From assembly GCA_035458525.1 (NCBI GenBank), contig DATHZQ010000019.1:1-64000 (forward strand): a stretch of 64,000 nucleotides of DNA, given 5' to 3'. A model generated the notes under the pieces. That model was not told the DNA's origin and did not search any database. It worked only from the letters and a program-made list of their open reading frames with translations. The translations under genes were made by a program, and so were the position numbers. Positions 7,938 through 16,999 of the stretch are shown here, piece after piece; within the stretch, counting starts at the first letter, position 1, and each line of letters opens with the position of its first letter. This stretch comes from DATHZQ01 sp035458525. GTDB taxonomy: Bacteria > Actinomycetota > Acidimicrobiia > Spongiisociales > UBA5794.

Positions 7938-9320
7938 ATGGCGTCAACGATGAGCTCGCACTTCCTCATCCAGCTGGCCAGAGGCGGCATCCTCGTCTTT
8001 GCGCTGCTGGCTGCGGCAGCGTGCTCCGGCGGCAACGGCGTCGCGACGACGACCTCGGGTGCATCACCCGGCGAGCCCGCTACCAGCGCGTCGGAAGCAG
8101 CCACGACATCGACCGCAGGACCCTCCGCGACAGCGTCCTCCGGCAATGAGGCCACCACGACATCCGAACCGCCGCCGACCACCGTTGCCACGGCCACACG
8201 GGCCACCTTCGACACGTGGATCGCCGTGCTCGCCTCGCTGCCCGTCGACGAGTACGACGAGACGGCAGCGAGCGAGATTGCAGCTGCGACTGATCCTGCC
8301 GCCGACGTGTTGCGGAGCGACGACTACGAATCGCTGAACCCCGGGTTCTGGGTCGTCTACCTGGGAGAGCACGAGTTCGAGTGGGAGGCGGCGGCGGCAT
8401 GCCCCGACTCGGTGCCGGATTGCTACACCCGCTACCTGGCTGGCATCGGCCCTCGCTCACCCGTTGGCGCGGACTCCGCAACGGCGCTCGCTGTGACCGA
8501 CACCGGCGAGCTCGTCGTGGTGTCCACCGCAACGGGAGAGCTCCTCTGGGCCCTCGATCGACCCGTTGGTGGCGATGGCGCCTTCCCCGGCCCCATGACA
8601 CTGGGGAGCGACGGGATGTTCGCCTTCTACTCGGTCGGATCCGAGGACTTCTGGTTCTCATGCGATGCCTCAGATGGCACGCTCATGCGTCTCCAACTCG
8701 GCGAAGGCGAGCCGGTTCAGGTTGGCGACGGCTTCTCGCCCGACATCTCGTCCGACGGGGATTCGCTGCTGTACCTGGCTTCGGCGTCGTGTTTCCCGGA
8801 CCCGGCGGAGCCGCAATGGGTGCTGGCACCGATCGACACGATCGTGAGGCGCGATGTCGCCACCGGCGAAGAGGATCGCATCACGATCGAGCTGGCCGGC
8901 GACGTCGCCGCCGGGTACGAATACTGGTCGGCTGCCTGGGGCCCGGCCGGCGAGGTGTACGTCGTCGACACCCAGGGTGGGTTGTGGCGGCACGCTCCGT
9001 CGGACGACCCGAGTCGGTGGCTGGAAGCCGGCGAACGCCTCGCGACCCTCGAGGCGGGATCGGCGCTCGTCGGCTTCGACACGACGCTGAATCTCCTTCT
9101 CTCGTCCGTCCAGCGCTTCGAGGACGACACACCGTCAACGTTCCTCAACGGCGTTGACGTCGAGCGCAGAGCCGTCGTGGCCTTGGACGAATTCACGGCA
9201 CCGGCTTCGTTCGCGCTCGATCGGACCGGCTCGCACCTGCTCACGGTGTCGGCCGGAACGATGGAGAGCTCGGCAGGACAGACCACCGTCGGTTTCGACG
9301 CGTGGCAGCTGGCGTGGTGA
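7938..9320 (+). CDS. Lipoprotein with Thr/Ser-rich linker and beta-propeller-like body
   Basis: A 460-residue lipoprotein. The signal ends in lipobox LLAAAAC about 29 residues in. An approximately 50-residue linker of T, S, A and P follows. The rest is rich in G, D and W with repeated blade-like units, for example GELVVVSTATGELLWAL and ISSDGDSLLYLASAS, suggesting a WD40/TolB-like propeller outside the membrane. I do not recognise a specific function. Start could be ATG 7938 or ATG 7950. Its stop overlaps the next gene (GTGA), implying translational coupling with the nucleotidyltransferase. Confidence 0.8.
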   Translation: MASTMSSHFLIQLARGGILVFALLAAAACSGGNGVATTTSGASPGEPATSASEAATTSTAGPSATASSGNEATTTSEPPPTTVATATRATFDTWIAVLASLPVDEYDETAASEIAAATDPAADVLRSDDYESLNPGFWVVYLGEHEFEWEAAAACPDSVPDCYTRYLAGIGPRSPVGADSATALAVTDTGELVVVSTATGELLWALDRPVGGDGAFPGPMTLGSDGMFAFYSVGSEDFWFSCDASDGTLMRLQLGEGEPVQVGDGFSPDISSDGDSLLYLASASCFPDPAEPQWVLAPIDTIVRRDVATGEEDRITIELAGDVAAGYEYWSAAWGPAGEVYVVDTQGGLWRHAPSDDPSRWLEAGERLATLEAGSALVGFDTTLNLLLSSVQRFEDDTPSTFLNGVDVERRAVVALDEFTAPASFALDRTGSHLLTVSAGTMESSAGQTTVGFDAWQLAW

Positions 9321-10066
9321 ACCAATCGCGCCTCATCGCAGTCATTCCGGCCGCCGGGTTCGCCCGAAGGCTCGGCGACGAAATCGTAGGAAGCAAAGAG
9401 GCCCTCGACGTGGGCGGTTCCCCGGCGGCGGCTCACCTGCTGCGCCGGCTCGCCGCCGCCAACATCGATCGCGCCGTCATCGCGTTGCGCCGCGGCAAAT
9501 GGGACGTTCCCGAAGCGCTTCAGGGCGATCATCTCCACGGCGTTGCGGTGGCCTACGTGATGGTCGACGAGACACCGAGCCCGGCGCACACCATCGCTCC
9601 GGCGCTCCGACTGGTGCCCGACGATGTCATCGCGCTTGCCTTTCCCGACGTGATCTACGAACCGGCTGCCGCCTTCACGTCGATGCTCGACACGCAGCAG
9701 GAAACGGGTGCGGACGTCGTGCTCGGCCTGTTTCCTACGACGGCGCCCGAGCGGGTCGACATGGTGGAGCTCGATGGTCACGGCCACCCCGTCGCCATCG
9801 TGATCAAGCAGCCAGACCGAGGCTTGACCTACTCGTGGACGCTGGCGCTGTGGACGCCCCGATTCACCACATTCCTGCTCGCTGCCGTTGCGGATGCCGA
9901 GGGAGCCGGCCTGCCGGAAGGACGAGAGTTCCAGATCGGGGCGGTGGTGCAAGCCGCCATCGAAGCGGGCCTCGTGGTACGCGGACACACGTTTCCCGAG
10001 GGAAGCTACGTCGACATCGGAACACCGGAAGAGCTAGAGCGCATCCGCAGGCTGCCGCACCTCTGA
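9317..10066 (+). CDS. Sugar-phosphate nucleotidyltransferase-like protein
   Basis: A 249-residue Rossmann-type nucleotidyltransferase. The N-terminal VIPAAGFARRLG is the variant GxGxRL nucleotide loop, followed by SKEAL as the usual PKxL position. A metal-binding region ALAFPDVIY and a late GSYVDIGTPEEL complete the glucose-1-phosphate thymidylyltransferase/MobA-like pattern. Expected chemistry is NTP + sugar-1-phosphate to NDP-sugar + PPi. The exact substrate cannot be read. GTG at 9317 overlaps the stop of the preceding lipoprotein by four bases; an in-frame GTG at 9302 is an alternative. Confidence 0.8.
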   Translation: MNQSRLIAVIPAAGFARRLGDEIVGSKEALDVGGSPAAAHLLRRLAAANIDRAVIALRRGKWDVPEALQGDHLHGVAVAYVMVDETPSPAHTIAPALRLVPDDVIALAFPDVIYEPAAAFTSMLDTQQETGADVVLGLFPTTAPERVDMVELDGHGHPVAIVIKQPDRGLTYSWTLALWTPRFTTFLLAAVADAEGAGLPEGREFQIGAVVQAAIEAGLVVRGHTFPEGSYVDIGTPEELERIRRLPHL

Positions 10067-10074
10067 TCGGCGCT

Positions 10075-10467
10075 TCAACCGCCAACCCCGCGCTCACGCA
10101 GGGCAGCCGCCAGACCCTCGACATCGGTCACCGTGACGGTCATCCCGGGATGCGGCATCATGTCGCCCGGCACGAGCGCCGAAATCGGCTCAGCGAACCT
10201 CACGCAGATGCCGCCTCTCGTCGTCGATCCGAAGGTGAGACCCCGATCCTTGAAGGAGCCCCGTGCACCGATGGCTCGATACCACTTGTAGGGGCCGGAG
10301 GTCTCGAACCCCACGACGTTGCGCACCGGAGTGCGCAGTTTCCACCGACCAAACCGGACCCGCATCTCGTCGCCGTCGATGACGACCTCCGAGTTGGACG
10401 GCTTCACCCCGATGAGGGCCAGCATCCACCGATATCGTTCCTCGAATTCGAAACCGAAGGTGAGCAT
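10075..10467 (-). CDS. Conserved hypothetical protein
   Basis: A 130-residue protein from ATG 10467, preceded by GGGAAG. It is rich in beta-strand-like stretches with GFETSGPYKWYRAIGARGS and a C-terminal TVTVTDVEGLAAALRERG. No membrane segment or catalytic motif is visible. A frame extension upstream is not convincing because it overlaps the thiolase leader. I recall similar short proteins in Actinomycetota but no assigned function. It is divergent from the fadI gene, the starts being 109 bp apart. Confidence 0.7.
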   Translation of the reverse strand: MLTFGFEFEERYRWMLALIGVKPSNSEVVIDGDEMRVRFGRWKLRTPVRNVVGFETSGPYKWYRAIGARGSFKDRGLTFGSTTRGGICVRFAEPISALVPGDMMPHPGMTVTVTDVEGLAAALRERGVGG

Positions 10468-10575
10468 GCTTCCCAGTTCAGCAGACGAGGGCAAAGAGGA
10501 TGACATCCGGCGGCTGGAGCGGGCTGGACGCTGATTACAATTTGAGCAGCCACTCAAAGTTTGCGAGGTTTCCGA

Positions 10576-11883
10576 ATGGTCAAGGACAACCCGGGGAAGA
10601 TCAACCGCCGCCGCGTCGCCATCGTCGACGGCCTCCGCACGCCGTTTGCAAAGTCCGGTACGGCCTACCGGGATCTGACGACGCTTGACCTCGGCGCGGC
10701 ATGCGTCACGGAACTCGTGGAACGTGCGCCGATCTCCCACGACGCCGTGGACCAAATCGTCTTCGGAGCGGTCGTCGCCGACATCGCCGGTCCCAACATC
10801 GCCCGCGAAGTAGCAATGCGGTGCGGCTTCCCCGCATCCGTCGACTCCTACTCGGTCAGCCGAGCTTGCGCCACGAGCACACAGGCGATCGTCAGCGGCA
10901 CGCAGGCGATCCTCACCGGCGAAGCGGACATCGTGATCGCTGGAGGAGCGGACTCGCTGTCCAAACCACCCATCCTCTATGACGACAACGTCGTCGAAGC
11001 GCTGATGGCGGCCTCAGCGGTCAAGGACCTACCGAGCAAGATCAAAGCGTTCTCGTCGATCAAGCCCCGCGACCTCGCACCGCGCCCGCCGGCGCTGGCC
11101 GACCTGAGCTCCGGACTCACGATGGGTCAGGCCGCAGAGAAGATGGCACGCGAGAACGGCATCAGCCGCGAGGCGCAAGATGCCTTTGCCCTCGCATCGC
11201 ATCAGAAGGCCGTCGACGCGTGGGAGAAGGGGACGTTCGACGACGAGGTGATGAGCCTCCCGGTGCCGCCGCGCTTCGCAGACACCGTGACGCGGGACGG
11301 CATCCCGCGAGCCGACAGCTCTGCGGAGAAGCTGGCGAGTCTCCGCCCCGTCTTCGACCGCAAGTACGGCACGGTCACCGCAGGCAACAGTTCGCCTCTC
11401 ACCGATGGTGCGGCCGCCGTGTTGCTCATGGAGGAGGCAACGGCCGACCGATTGGGCCTGGTGCCCAGGGCGTTCGTTCGATCGTGGGCGTTTGCCGGTC
11501 TCGACCCGTCGTGGCAGATGCTGATGGGTCCGGCCTTTGCGACCCCCCAAGCACTCGATCGAGCGGGCATGACCATGAACGACATCGACGTCGTCGACAT
11601 GCACGAGGCCTTCTCGGCGCAGGTGCTCTCCAACCTGCAGGCTTTCGCCTCCACCGGCTGGGCACGAGAGCACCTCGGGCGTGACGAAGCCGTCGGGGCG
11701 ATCGACGAAGAGAAGCTCAATCTGTATGGCGGCTCGATCTCATTGGGTCACCCTTTCGCCGCGACAGGAGCCCGCCAGGCGTTGACGATGGCCAACGAGC
11801 TGGTCCGTCGCGACGCCGGAACCGCCCTCATCACCCAATGTGCCGCAGGCGGCCTCGGCGCTGCCCTGATCCTGGAGCGCTGA
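10576..11883 (+). CDS. fadI: Acetyl-CoA C-acyltransferase (thiolase), beta-oxidation
   Basis: A 435-residue thiolase. The acyl-accepting Cys98 lies in VSRACATSTQ. The C-terminal catalytic motifs are SLGHPFAATGAR (His) and CAAGGLGAA (second Cys), with HEAFSAQ as the third conserved block. It cleaves 3-ketoacyl-CoA to acetyl-CoA and a shortened acyl-CoA. GAGG lies eight bases before ATG 10576. The gap to the following gene is only three bases, so fadI and fadJ form an operon encoding the two subunits of a trifunctional-type complex. The order beta-alpha is like E. coli fadIJ. Confidence 0.93.
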   Translation: MVKDNPGKINRRRVAIVDGLRTPFAKSGTAYRDLTTLDLGAACVTELVERAPISHDAVDQIVFGAVVADIAGPNIAREVAMRCGFPASVDSYSVSRACATSTQAIVSGTQAILTGEADIVIAGGADSLSKPPILYDDNVVEALMAASAVKDLPSKIKAFSSIKPRDLAPRPPALADLSSGLTMGQAAEKMARENGISREAQDAFALASHQKAVDAWEKGTFDDEVMSLPVPPRFADTVTRDGIPRADSSAEKLASLRPVFDRKYGTVTAGNSSPLTDGAAAVLLMEEATADRLGLVPRAFVRSWAFAGLDPSWQMLMGPAFATPQALDRAGMTMNDIDVVDMHEAFSAQVLSNLQAFASTGWAREHLGRDEAVGAIDEEKLNLYGGSISLGHPFAATGARQALTMANELVRRDAGTALITQCAAGGLGAALILER

Positions 11884-11886
11884 GCG

Positions 11887-14082
11887 ATGACCGCAACCCT
11901 CCCAACGAGTGACCTGACCCACGTACGCTTCGACGTCTCCGCCGACGGCATCGCCACAGCCCTGATCGACCGCCAGGGCGAGCGCATGAACACCCTCGGG
12001 CCTGACGTCATGATCGACTTCGAGCGTGTCGTTGCACGCTGCGAGAGCGACGACGCCATCAAGGCGCTCGTGGTCGGCTCCGGAAAGCCCGGCAGCTTCG
12101 TAGCCGGAGCCGACATTCGCTGGCTCCATTCCCTCGAAGACGCCGGCGAGGCGCTGTCGTTGCTGAGCGAAGCTCATCAAGTGTTCGCTCGGCTCGAAGC
12201 ACTCCACACCAGCGGCAAGCCGGTCGTGGCCGCCATCCACGGAGCATGCCTCGGCGGCGGCCTCGAGCTGGCCATGGCCTGCGGCATGCGCATCGCCTCC
12301 GACGACGAGAAGGCCACCCAGTTCGGCCAACCCGAGGTCAAGCTCGGCGTACTCCCCGGTGCAGGCGGCACCCAGCGTCTGCCGAGATTGATCGGCATCG
12401 CACGCGCGCTCGATCTGATGATGACCGGCAGGTCGATCCGCCCGCGGAGCGCACTGAAGATGGGCCTCGTCGACGAGACCTGCCCGAAGGAGGTGCTGCT
12501 CGACATCGCCGCGAGACGTGCAAGGGACGCGATCGGGCAGCCGGCCTCCGAACGCCACGGGGCGTTCGATGCGCTCAAGACATGGCTGTCGCCAAAGCAC
12601 CTCCAAGAGCTTGCGCTCGAGGAGAATCCACTCGGAAGGCGCGTGCTGTTCTCGAAGGCCGAAGAGCAGATGCTCGAGACGACCAAAGGCAACTACCCCG
12701 CTCCGAAGGCGATTCTCGACGTGGTGCGCACCGGGGCCGAGGACGGCACGGAGGCCGGCTACGCAGCCGAACTGGCGGCGTTCGCACGGCTCGTCGTTTC
12801 TCCAGAGGCAGACGCACTCATGGGCATCTTCCTCGATGGGCAGGCCCTGAAGAAGGACTCCGGCATCGACGGCGATGCGTCACCGCACGAGGTCGAGAAG
12901 GTAGGCGTGCTCGGCGGCGGGTTGATGGGGGGAGGCATCGCCGCGATCAACACCACAAAGGCCGGCGTCCGAACTCGCATCAAGGAGGTGGATGCTGCGG
13001 GCGTCCAACGGGGCCTGTCGTATGTGGGCAAGACCGTGGCGGGCCAGGTGAAAAAGCGCCGTATGTCCTCGCGTGATGCCGCAAAGCTCATGCAGCGGGT
13101 CACCGGCTCTACCGACTACCGCGGATTCGGAGATATTGATCTCGTGATCGAAGCTGTCTTCGAGGACCTCGACCTGAAGCACTCGGTGATGCAGGACGTC
13201 GAAGGAGTGATACGTCCCGACGCCATCTTCGCCTCCAACACGTCCTCGATTCCGATCACCCAAATCGCGGCTGCCAGCTCCCGGCCGGAGCACGTGATCG
13301 GCATGCACTACTTCTCCCCCGTCGAGAAGATGCCGTTGCTGGAGATCATCGTCACGGACCAGACGGCGCCGTGGGTGACCGCAACGTGCGTCGAGTTCGG
13401 AAAACGCCAGGGCAAGACGGTCATCGTCGTGAACGACGGCCCGGGCTTCTACACGACCCGCATCCTCGGCCCGTACATGAACGAGGTCGGCTTCCTCCTG
13501 ACCGAGGGCGTGCGCATCGAGGACATCGACAGCGCCATGGTCGACTGGGGGTTCCCGGTCGGGCCCGTCACGCTGATGGATGAGGTGGGCATCGATGTCG
13601 GCGCCAAGATCGTCACGATCATGCAGCAGGCATTCGGCGAGCGGATGGCGCCACCGGAGAGCTTTGCGCTGCTGACCGCCGACGACCGGGCGGGACGCAA
13701 GAACGGTCGCGGGTTCTACAAGTACGCGGAAGGGAAGAAGGGCGACGTCGACCGCAGCGTCTACGAAGTGCTGGGGGTCACTGCCTCGAAGTCTGTTGAT
13801 ACGCAGGAAATCAAGGATCGTCTCTCGGCGCTCTTCGTCAATGAGGCCGTGCGTTGTCTGGAGGAGGGCATCCTCCGCAGCGCCCGCGACGGAGACATCG
13901 GTGCGGTCTACGGCCTCGGCTTCCCACCGTTCCGCGGAGGACCGTTCACCTACATCGACCGCTACGGTGCCGCGCGCCTCGTAGAACTGCTGGAGGGTTT
14001 TGCGGTGCGTTTCGGCGACCGTTACGCCCCCGCCGACCTGCTCAAGACCCACGCCGCCGACGGCGACCCGTTCAGGAGCTAG
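11887..14082 (+). CDS. fadJ: Multifunctional enoyl-CoA hydratase / 3-hydroxyacyl-CoA dehydrogenase
   Basis: A 731-residue fusion. Residues 1-190 are a crotonase domain with the oxyanion-hole segment GSFVAGADI and HGACLGGGLELA. From about 335 is the NAD-binding Rossmann part VGVLGGGLMGGGIA, then the dehydrogenase motifs SNTSSIPIT and GMHYFSPVEKMPLLEI, with the second dehydrogenase domain (NDGPGFYTTRILGPYMNE) to the end. It carries out hydration and oxidation in fatty-acid beta-oxidation and hands 3-ketoacyl-CoA to FadI. It is the second gene of the operon; the hairpin repeat at 14141-14231 follows. Confidence 0.93.
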   Translation: MTATLPTSDLTHVRFDVSADGIATALIDRQGERMNTLGPDVMIDFERVVARCESDDAIKALVVGSGKPGSFVAGADIRWLHSLEDAGEALSLLSEAHQVFARLEALHTSGKPVVAAIHGACLGGGLELAMACGMRIASDDEKATQFGQPEVKLGVLPGAGGTQRLPRLIGIARALDLMMTGRSIRPRSALKMGLVDETCPKEVLLDIAARRARDAIGQPASERHGAFDALKTWLSPKHLQELALEENPLGRRVLFSKAEEQMLETTKGNYPAPKAILDVVRTGAEDGTEAGYAAELAAFARLVVSPEADALMGIFLDGQALKKDSGIDGDASPHEVEKVGVLGGGLMGGGIAAINTTKAGVRTRIKEVDAAGVQRGLSYVGKTVAGQVKKRRMSSRDAAKLMQRVTGSTDYRGFGDIDLVIEAVFEDLDLKHSVMQDVEGVIRPDAIFASNTSSIPITQIAAASSRPEHVIGMHYFSPVEKMPLLEIIVTDQTAPWVTATCVEFGKRQGKTVIVVNDGPGFYTTRILGPYMNEVGFLLTEGVRIEDIDSAMVDWGFPVGPVTLMDEVGIDVGAKIVTIMQQAFGERMAPPESFALLTADDRAGRKNGRGFYKYAEGKKGDVDRSVYEVLGVTASKSVDTQEIKDRLSALFVNEAVRCLEEGILRSARDGDIGAVYGLGFPPFRGGPFTYIDRYGAARLVELLEGFAVRFGDRYAPADLLKTHAADGDPFRS

Positions 14083-14103
14083 CCGGGACGGCTGGACAAC
14101 CCC

Positions 14104-14231
14104 CCACCCCAGACTCCGCACCGCTCCGCCTGCGGCACCCTCCCCCGCAAGCGGGGGACCATCCCGGTCGCGAATAGTCCCCCACGGAGTGGGGACAGGT
14201 ACCGCCGCCGCAGGCGGCGGTAGGGGGTGGC
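14104..14231 (+). repeat. Intergenic hairpin repeat, copy 1
   Basis: Three consecutive hairpins lie between fadJ and the PPOX gene: 14141-14158, 14177-14196 (one bulge) and 14201-14221 (nine paired bases around GCA). An outer pair, 14104-14110 with 14224-14230, could close the whole unit. The part 14167-14229 matches, in reverse orientation and with few changes, 22531-22592. This makes it a member of a dispersed repeat family. It may also serve as a terminator for fadIJ. Confidence 0.65.
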
Positions 14232-14239
14232 TTCGGGAC

Positions 14240-14683
14240 CTATCCCACGCCGAGGATTCGTTCCGGCGTGATCAGCACAACGGTGCGCCGCTCCTCGGCC
14301 ATCACTCGGTCGTATTCCTCGTAGTCCTCGTGGGTACCGCCGGCGGCGCGGAATACTTCCTGCAGGAGCAGCCGCAGCCCCTCTGGATCGATTCCGTCAT
14401 GGGGATCGTCTGGCCCGACGATGTCGAGCGGGCCCTCCACGCCCGCCCAGGCCCAACCGTTTCGAAACGTCACGGACGCACGGCCGCGCCGTCGCATGAG
14501 GCGCAGTTTGTGTGCGTTGCCGCGCACGACCACACCGACGACGTCGTGACTCGTGATCGGGTGGGCCAGCACACCACCGTTGACGACGGTGCTGTGTATC
14601 GAGCCGTCGTCTCGCATGACCGAGACGGTGGCGAGCCCCTTGTCCCCCGCAACCATTCGTCGCACATCGTCCAATGTCGCCAT
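14240..14683 (-). CDS. PPOX-class (F420-dependent type) oxidoreductase
   Basis: A 147-residue split-barrel flavin/deazaflavin protein: TLDDVRRMVAGDKGLATVS, then a strand-rich core with VVNGGVLAHP, VVVRGNAHKLRLMRRRG and ERRTVVLITPERILGVG. The pattern is that of actinobacterial PPOX-class F420-dependent enzymes. Substrate unknown. The related product at 54457-55080 shares the inner block of HP, AAGGT and the final PERI motif. It is transcribed towards the fadIJ operon. Confidence 0.82.
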   Translation of the reverse strand: MATLDDVRRMVAGDKGLATVSVMRDDGSIHSTVVNGGVLAHPITSHDVVGVVVRGNAHKLRLMRRRGRASVTFRNGWAWAGVEGPLDIVGPDDPHDGIDPEGLRLLLQEVFRAAGGTHEDYEEYDRVMAEERRTVVLITPERILGVG

Positions 14684-14816
14684 ACATCATCCTTCCGTTC
14701 TCATGACGGGAGCATAGGATTGAGCCGTCCGACCCGTGGTTGCGCGGAGGAGGCCTCCCATACAATGCCGGCGGCGGGCCAATCGCCAAGGCAGCTGTCA
14801 AACGACGAGGGGACAC

Positions 14817-15233
14817 ATGAAACTGCGTATCGCACTCTTGCTGGCGCTCGGCCTGATCACGGCGGCGTGCAGCGCAAACGTCTTCGACCTCGAGGTCGGT
14901 CAATGCTTCAACGATCCTGATTCGTTCGATGAAGTGGCCAACGTCGACATCGTCGAATGCTCCGAGCCGCACGACAACGAGGTCTACCACGTGTTCGACC
15001 TCGCTGACGGCGAATACCCGGGACTCTCGTCAGTGGAGACCGAAGCTGAAGACGGGTGCCTCGGCGCCTTCGATTCGTTCGTCGGTATGGACTACCAGTC
15101 GTCGGCGCTCGACATCCGGTACCTGTATCCGACGCCGGACACGTGGGACAACGGCGACCGCGAGATCGTCTGTGCGCTGTTCGATCTCTCCGGCGACCCG
15201 ATGACGGGAACAGCCGAGGGTTCGGCACGCTGA
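14817..15233 (+). CDS. Septum-formation-family small lipoprotein
   Basis: A 138-residue lipoprotein with signal LLLALGLITAAC and start ATG 14817, preceded by GAGG. The mature part holds the motif VGQCFNDPD ... VDIVECSEPHDNEVYHVFDL and later Cys residues, which is the DUF4190/septum-formation domain signature of Actinomycetota. In that family the domain is extracytoplasmic and stabilised by disulfides. Its actual role is not known. Followed by a strong terminator. Confidence 0.82.
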   Translation: MKLRIALLLALGLITAACSANVFDLEVGQCFNDPDSFDEVANVDIVECSEPHDNEVYHVFDLADGEYPGLSSVETEAEDGCLGAFDSFVGMDYQSSALDIRYLYPTPDTWDNGDREIVCALFDLSGDPMTGTAEGSAR

Positions 15234-15257
15234 ACGACGCCTGCAACAGGACGAACG

Positions 15258-15288
15258 AAAGGGGGGAGCCGGTTGGCTCCCCCCTTCT
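15258..15288 (+). terminator. Rho-independent terminator
   Basis: A G6/C6-containing stem, arms 15258-15270 and 15275-15287, with a four-base loop GGTT, followed by TCTCCCTTGTT. It lies 25 bp after the septum-formation lipoprotein and before the convergent Spondin_N gene, so it may work in both directions. Confidence 0.8.
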
Positions 15289-15317
15289 CCCTTGTTGCAC
15301 CGCCTTGCGGCGTGGAC

Positions 15318-16034
15318 CTACCCGCGGGTGATCGTCACCATCAGGACCGGGCCACTCCAGTTGTGGGCCGTCAGCAGGTCGGCATCGCCGGCGATCCCGC
15401 CGTGCGGCACGATGGCATCGCTCGTATCGATGCCATCGTTGTTGTTGCCGTTGTCGTCACCGTCGAGCACGACGGGCCCGAGCAAGCTGCAGGCATCGAC
15501 GATGTCCTCGCTCTGCTCGGTGTTGTACTCGGAGCCGGCGTCGTAGGCTCCGAGGTAGTACGTCACGGAGCCGCGGCGGGGCAGCTCGAGGCCGTCGCCA
15601 CCGGCGAAACCATCGTTGGTGCAGATGAGCATCCCGGCAATGGACAGCACGTCGTCGCGCATGCCGCCGATCTCGATCGTGACCGAGTCGCTGAAGTCAC
15701 CAAACGTCGTGCCGGCCAGCGTGAGCGGCTGCCCGACGTTGACCACGTCGGTCACGTGAGGTGCGCCGTAGAACGCATCGAAAGCCACGGACGGGTCGCC
15801 GTTCTCCGCGATCGCAACGATGCCGGCAGATGCGGCATCACCGACACGGAAGAAGCTGTTCCTGGCGTGGTGTGTGACAACGACCGGCGGAGAGATCGGC
15901 TGAGTCGCCGCGAGGTTGGTGATCGTCACCTCATAGGTCGACGGAGTCTGTTCCTCTGCGGCGGCGGGCACGGCGAACGCGGCCACCATCACGGCTGCGC
16001 CAAGTAGGGCAAGCAGTCTGCGCATGCGATTCAT
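15318..16034 (-). CDS. Secreted Spondin_N domain protein
   Basis: A 238-residue protein from ATG 16034, preceded by GGAG. A second ATG at 16025 is possible. A Sec signal peptide (RLLALLGAAVMVAAFAVPAAA) is followed directly by YEVTITNLAATQPISPPVVV. The body matches the Spondin_N pattern: NSFFRVGDAAS, then GMRDDVLSIAGMLICTNDGFAG and YDAGSEYNTE. The domain is best known from animal F-spondin and also occurs in bacterial exported proteins, where it probably binds metal and mediates surface contacts. No anchor is seen, so it is probably released. Confidence 0.85.
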   Translation of the reverse strand: MNRMRRLLALLGAAVMVAAFAVPAAAEEQTPSTYEVTITNLAATQPISPPVVVTHHARNSFFRVGDAASAGIVAIAENGDPSVAFDAFYGAPHVTDVVNVGQPLTLAGTTFGDFSDSVTIEIGGMRDDVLSIAGMLICTNDGFAGGDGLELPRRGSVTYYLGAYDAGSEYNTEQSEDIVDACSLLGPVVLDGDDNGNNNDGIDTSDAIVPHGGIAGDADLLTAHNWSGPVLMVTITRG

Positions 16035-16270
16035 TCCCTTCTCCAGCGGCATCTCCGCTGACAAGGGCAGCTTGCCGACCGGGGCTGTCCAAGTCCTGAA
16101 CTGGCGATGAACAAAGAGAGAACTCGCCGGAGGGCGTGGCGGCGCGAGCGACTCTCTCACCGCAGGTTTGGAAACCACCGGCGCCGGTCCGGCAGACAGG
16201 GTCAGGGTGCGGGAGGCAGTGCTACGTCATCGGTCACCGAATCGGCGGAATCCCCTTTATCGGCACGCGG

Positions 16271-16447
16271 CTAGTGCTGATTGCTCGGCGTCGCGGGAAC
16301 CACCGAGATCCGGGACACGATGCTGGTGTGACCGTCCTCCCACTGCACCTCGACGGAATCGCCGTGCATGGCCTTGATCGTACCCATTGGTGCAGCTTGA
16401 CCGACCTTCTTCGTGAGCTTCACGACCTTCATGCCCGTTTTCAGCAT
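16271..16447 (-). CDS. Small basic protein with KOW-like stretch
   Basis: A 58-residue protein starting ATG 16447. The leader CAAGGAGGTGATCGC just before ATG is a nearly complete complement of the 16S rRNA 3' end, one of the strongest ribosome-binding sites in the window. The sequence MLKTGMKVVKLTKKV, then GTIKAMHGDSVEVQWEDGHT, has the small beta-barrel look of KOW/DUF1918-type domains. Function unknown. It is too short for many gene callers, but the SD and composition support it. Confidence 0.7.
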   Translation of the reverse strand: MLKTGMKVVKLTKKVGQAAPMGTIKAMHGDSVEVQWEDGHTSIVSRISVVPATPSNQH

Positions 16448-16512
16448 GCGATCACCTCCTTGGTGAGATGATACGCATGGACACACGGAGCGACCCCGGG
16501 CAAGAAGGCCCG

Positions 16513-16980
16513 CTACTCGAGCAAGAGGCCTCTGTCGTCTGCGGCCCAAACGATCAGGTTGGGGCCGACGAGTTCCACGCGGACGGCATCGGACAGAACA
16601 TCGAGCATCGGCATCCAATCCTCGACGTCGGCACATGCCATCGCCGTGATGGCGAGGTTGGCGATCGTGAGTTGTGATGCCTTGAACTCGGCTTCGCCGT
16701 CGAACGTGTTGCATCCTGCCGATCCGGACACCGAGTCGTCGTCGAGCTGCACGGTCACCAACGCATCAACCGGCGGCAACACGTCGTCGTTGCCATCGAT
16801 GATGAGCACCGCACGCCACTCCTTGCCGACGACTCCGGGGGGAGGATCACTGAGGTCCCCCGCCTCGGAGCGCGGCACCGTGGACGTCGTTGTCGAGGCC
16901 ACGTCGTCGACCGGAGCCGCGTCGCTTCCGCACGAGGCAACGACGAGACCGACCAACACCACCAGCACCATTCGTCTCAC
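16513..16980 (-). CDS. META-domain lipoprotein
   Basis: A 155-residue lipoprotein with lipobox VVASC and a short acidic/Thr linker. Residues 50-155 are a META/HslJ-type domain: VVGKEWRAVLI, then SGSAGCNTFDGEAEF and AITAMACADV, with the conserved GCN-F and MAC spacing. META proteins are surface or periplasmic and often linked to stress or antibiotic tolerance; no activity can be deduced. It follows the DUF3179 gene on the same strand with a 19-bp gap and may be co-transcribed. Confidence 0.85.
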   Translation of the reverse strand: MRRMVLVVLVGLVVASCGSDAAPVDDVASTTTSTVPRSEAGDLSDPPPGVVGKEWRAVLIIDGNDDVLPPVDALVTVQLDDDSVSGSAGCNTFDGEAEFKASQLTIANLAITAMACADVEDWMPMLDVLSDAVRVELVGPNLIVWAADDRGLLLE

Positions 16981-16999
16981 GAGGTGAGACGCTACCCGC

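Noticed and set aside
14141..14231. tRNA or other structured RNA gene
   Set aside because: No T-loop GTTCRANNC motif, acceptor stem or CCA; the hairpins are simple G/C stems that recur elsewhere.
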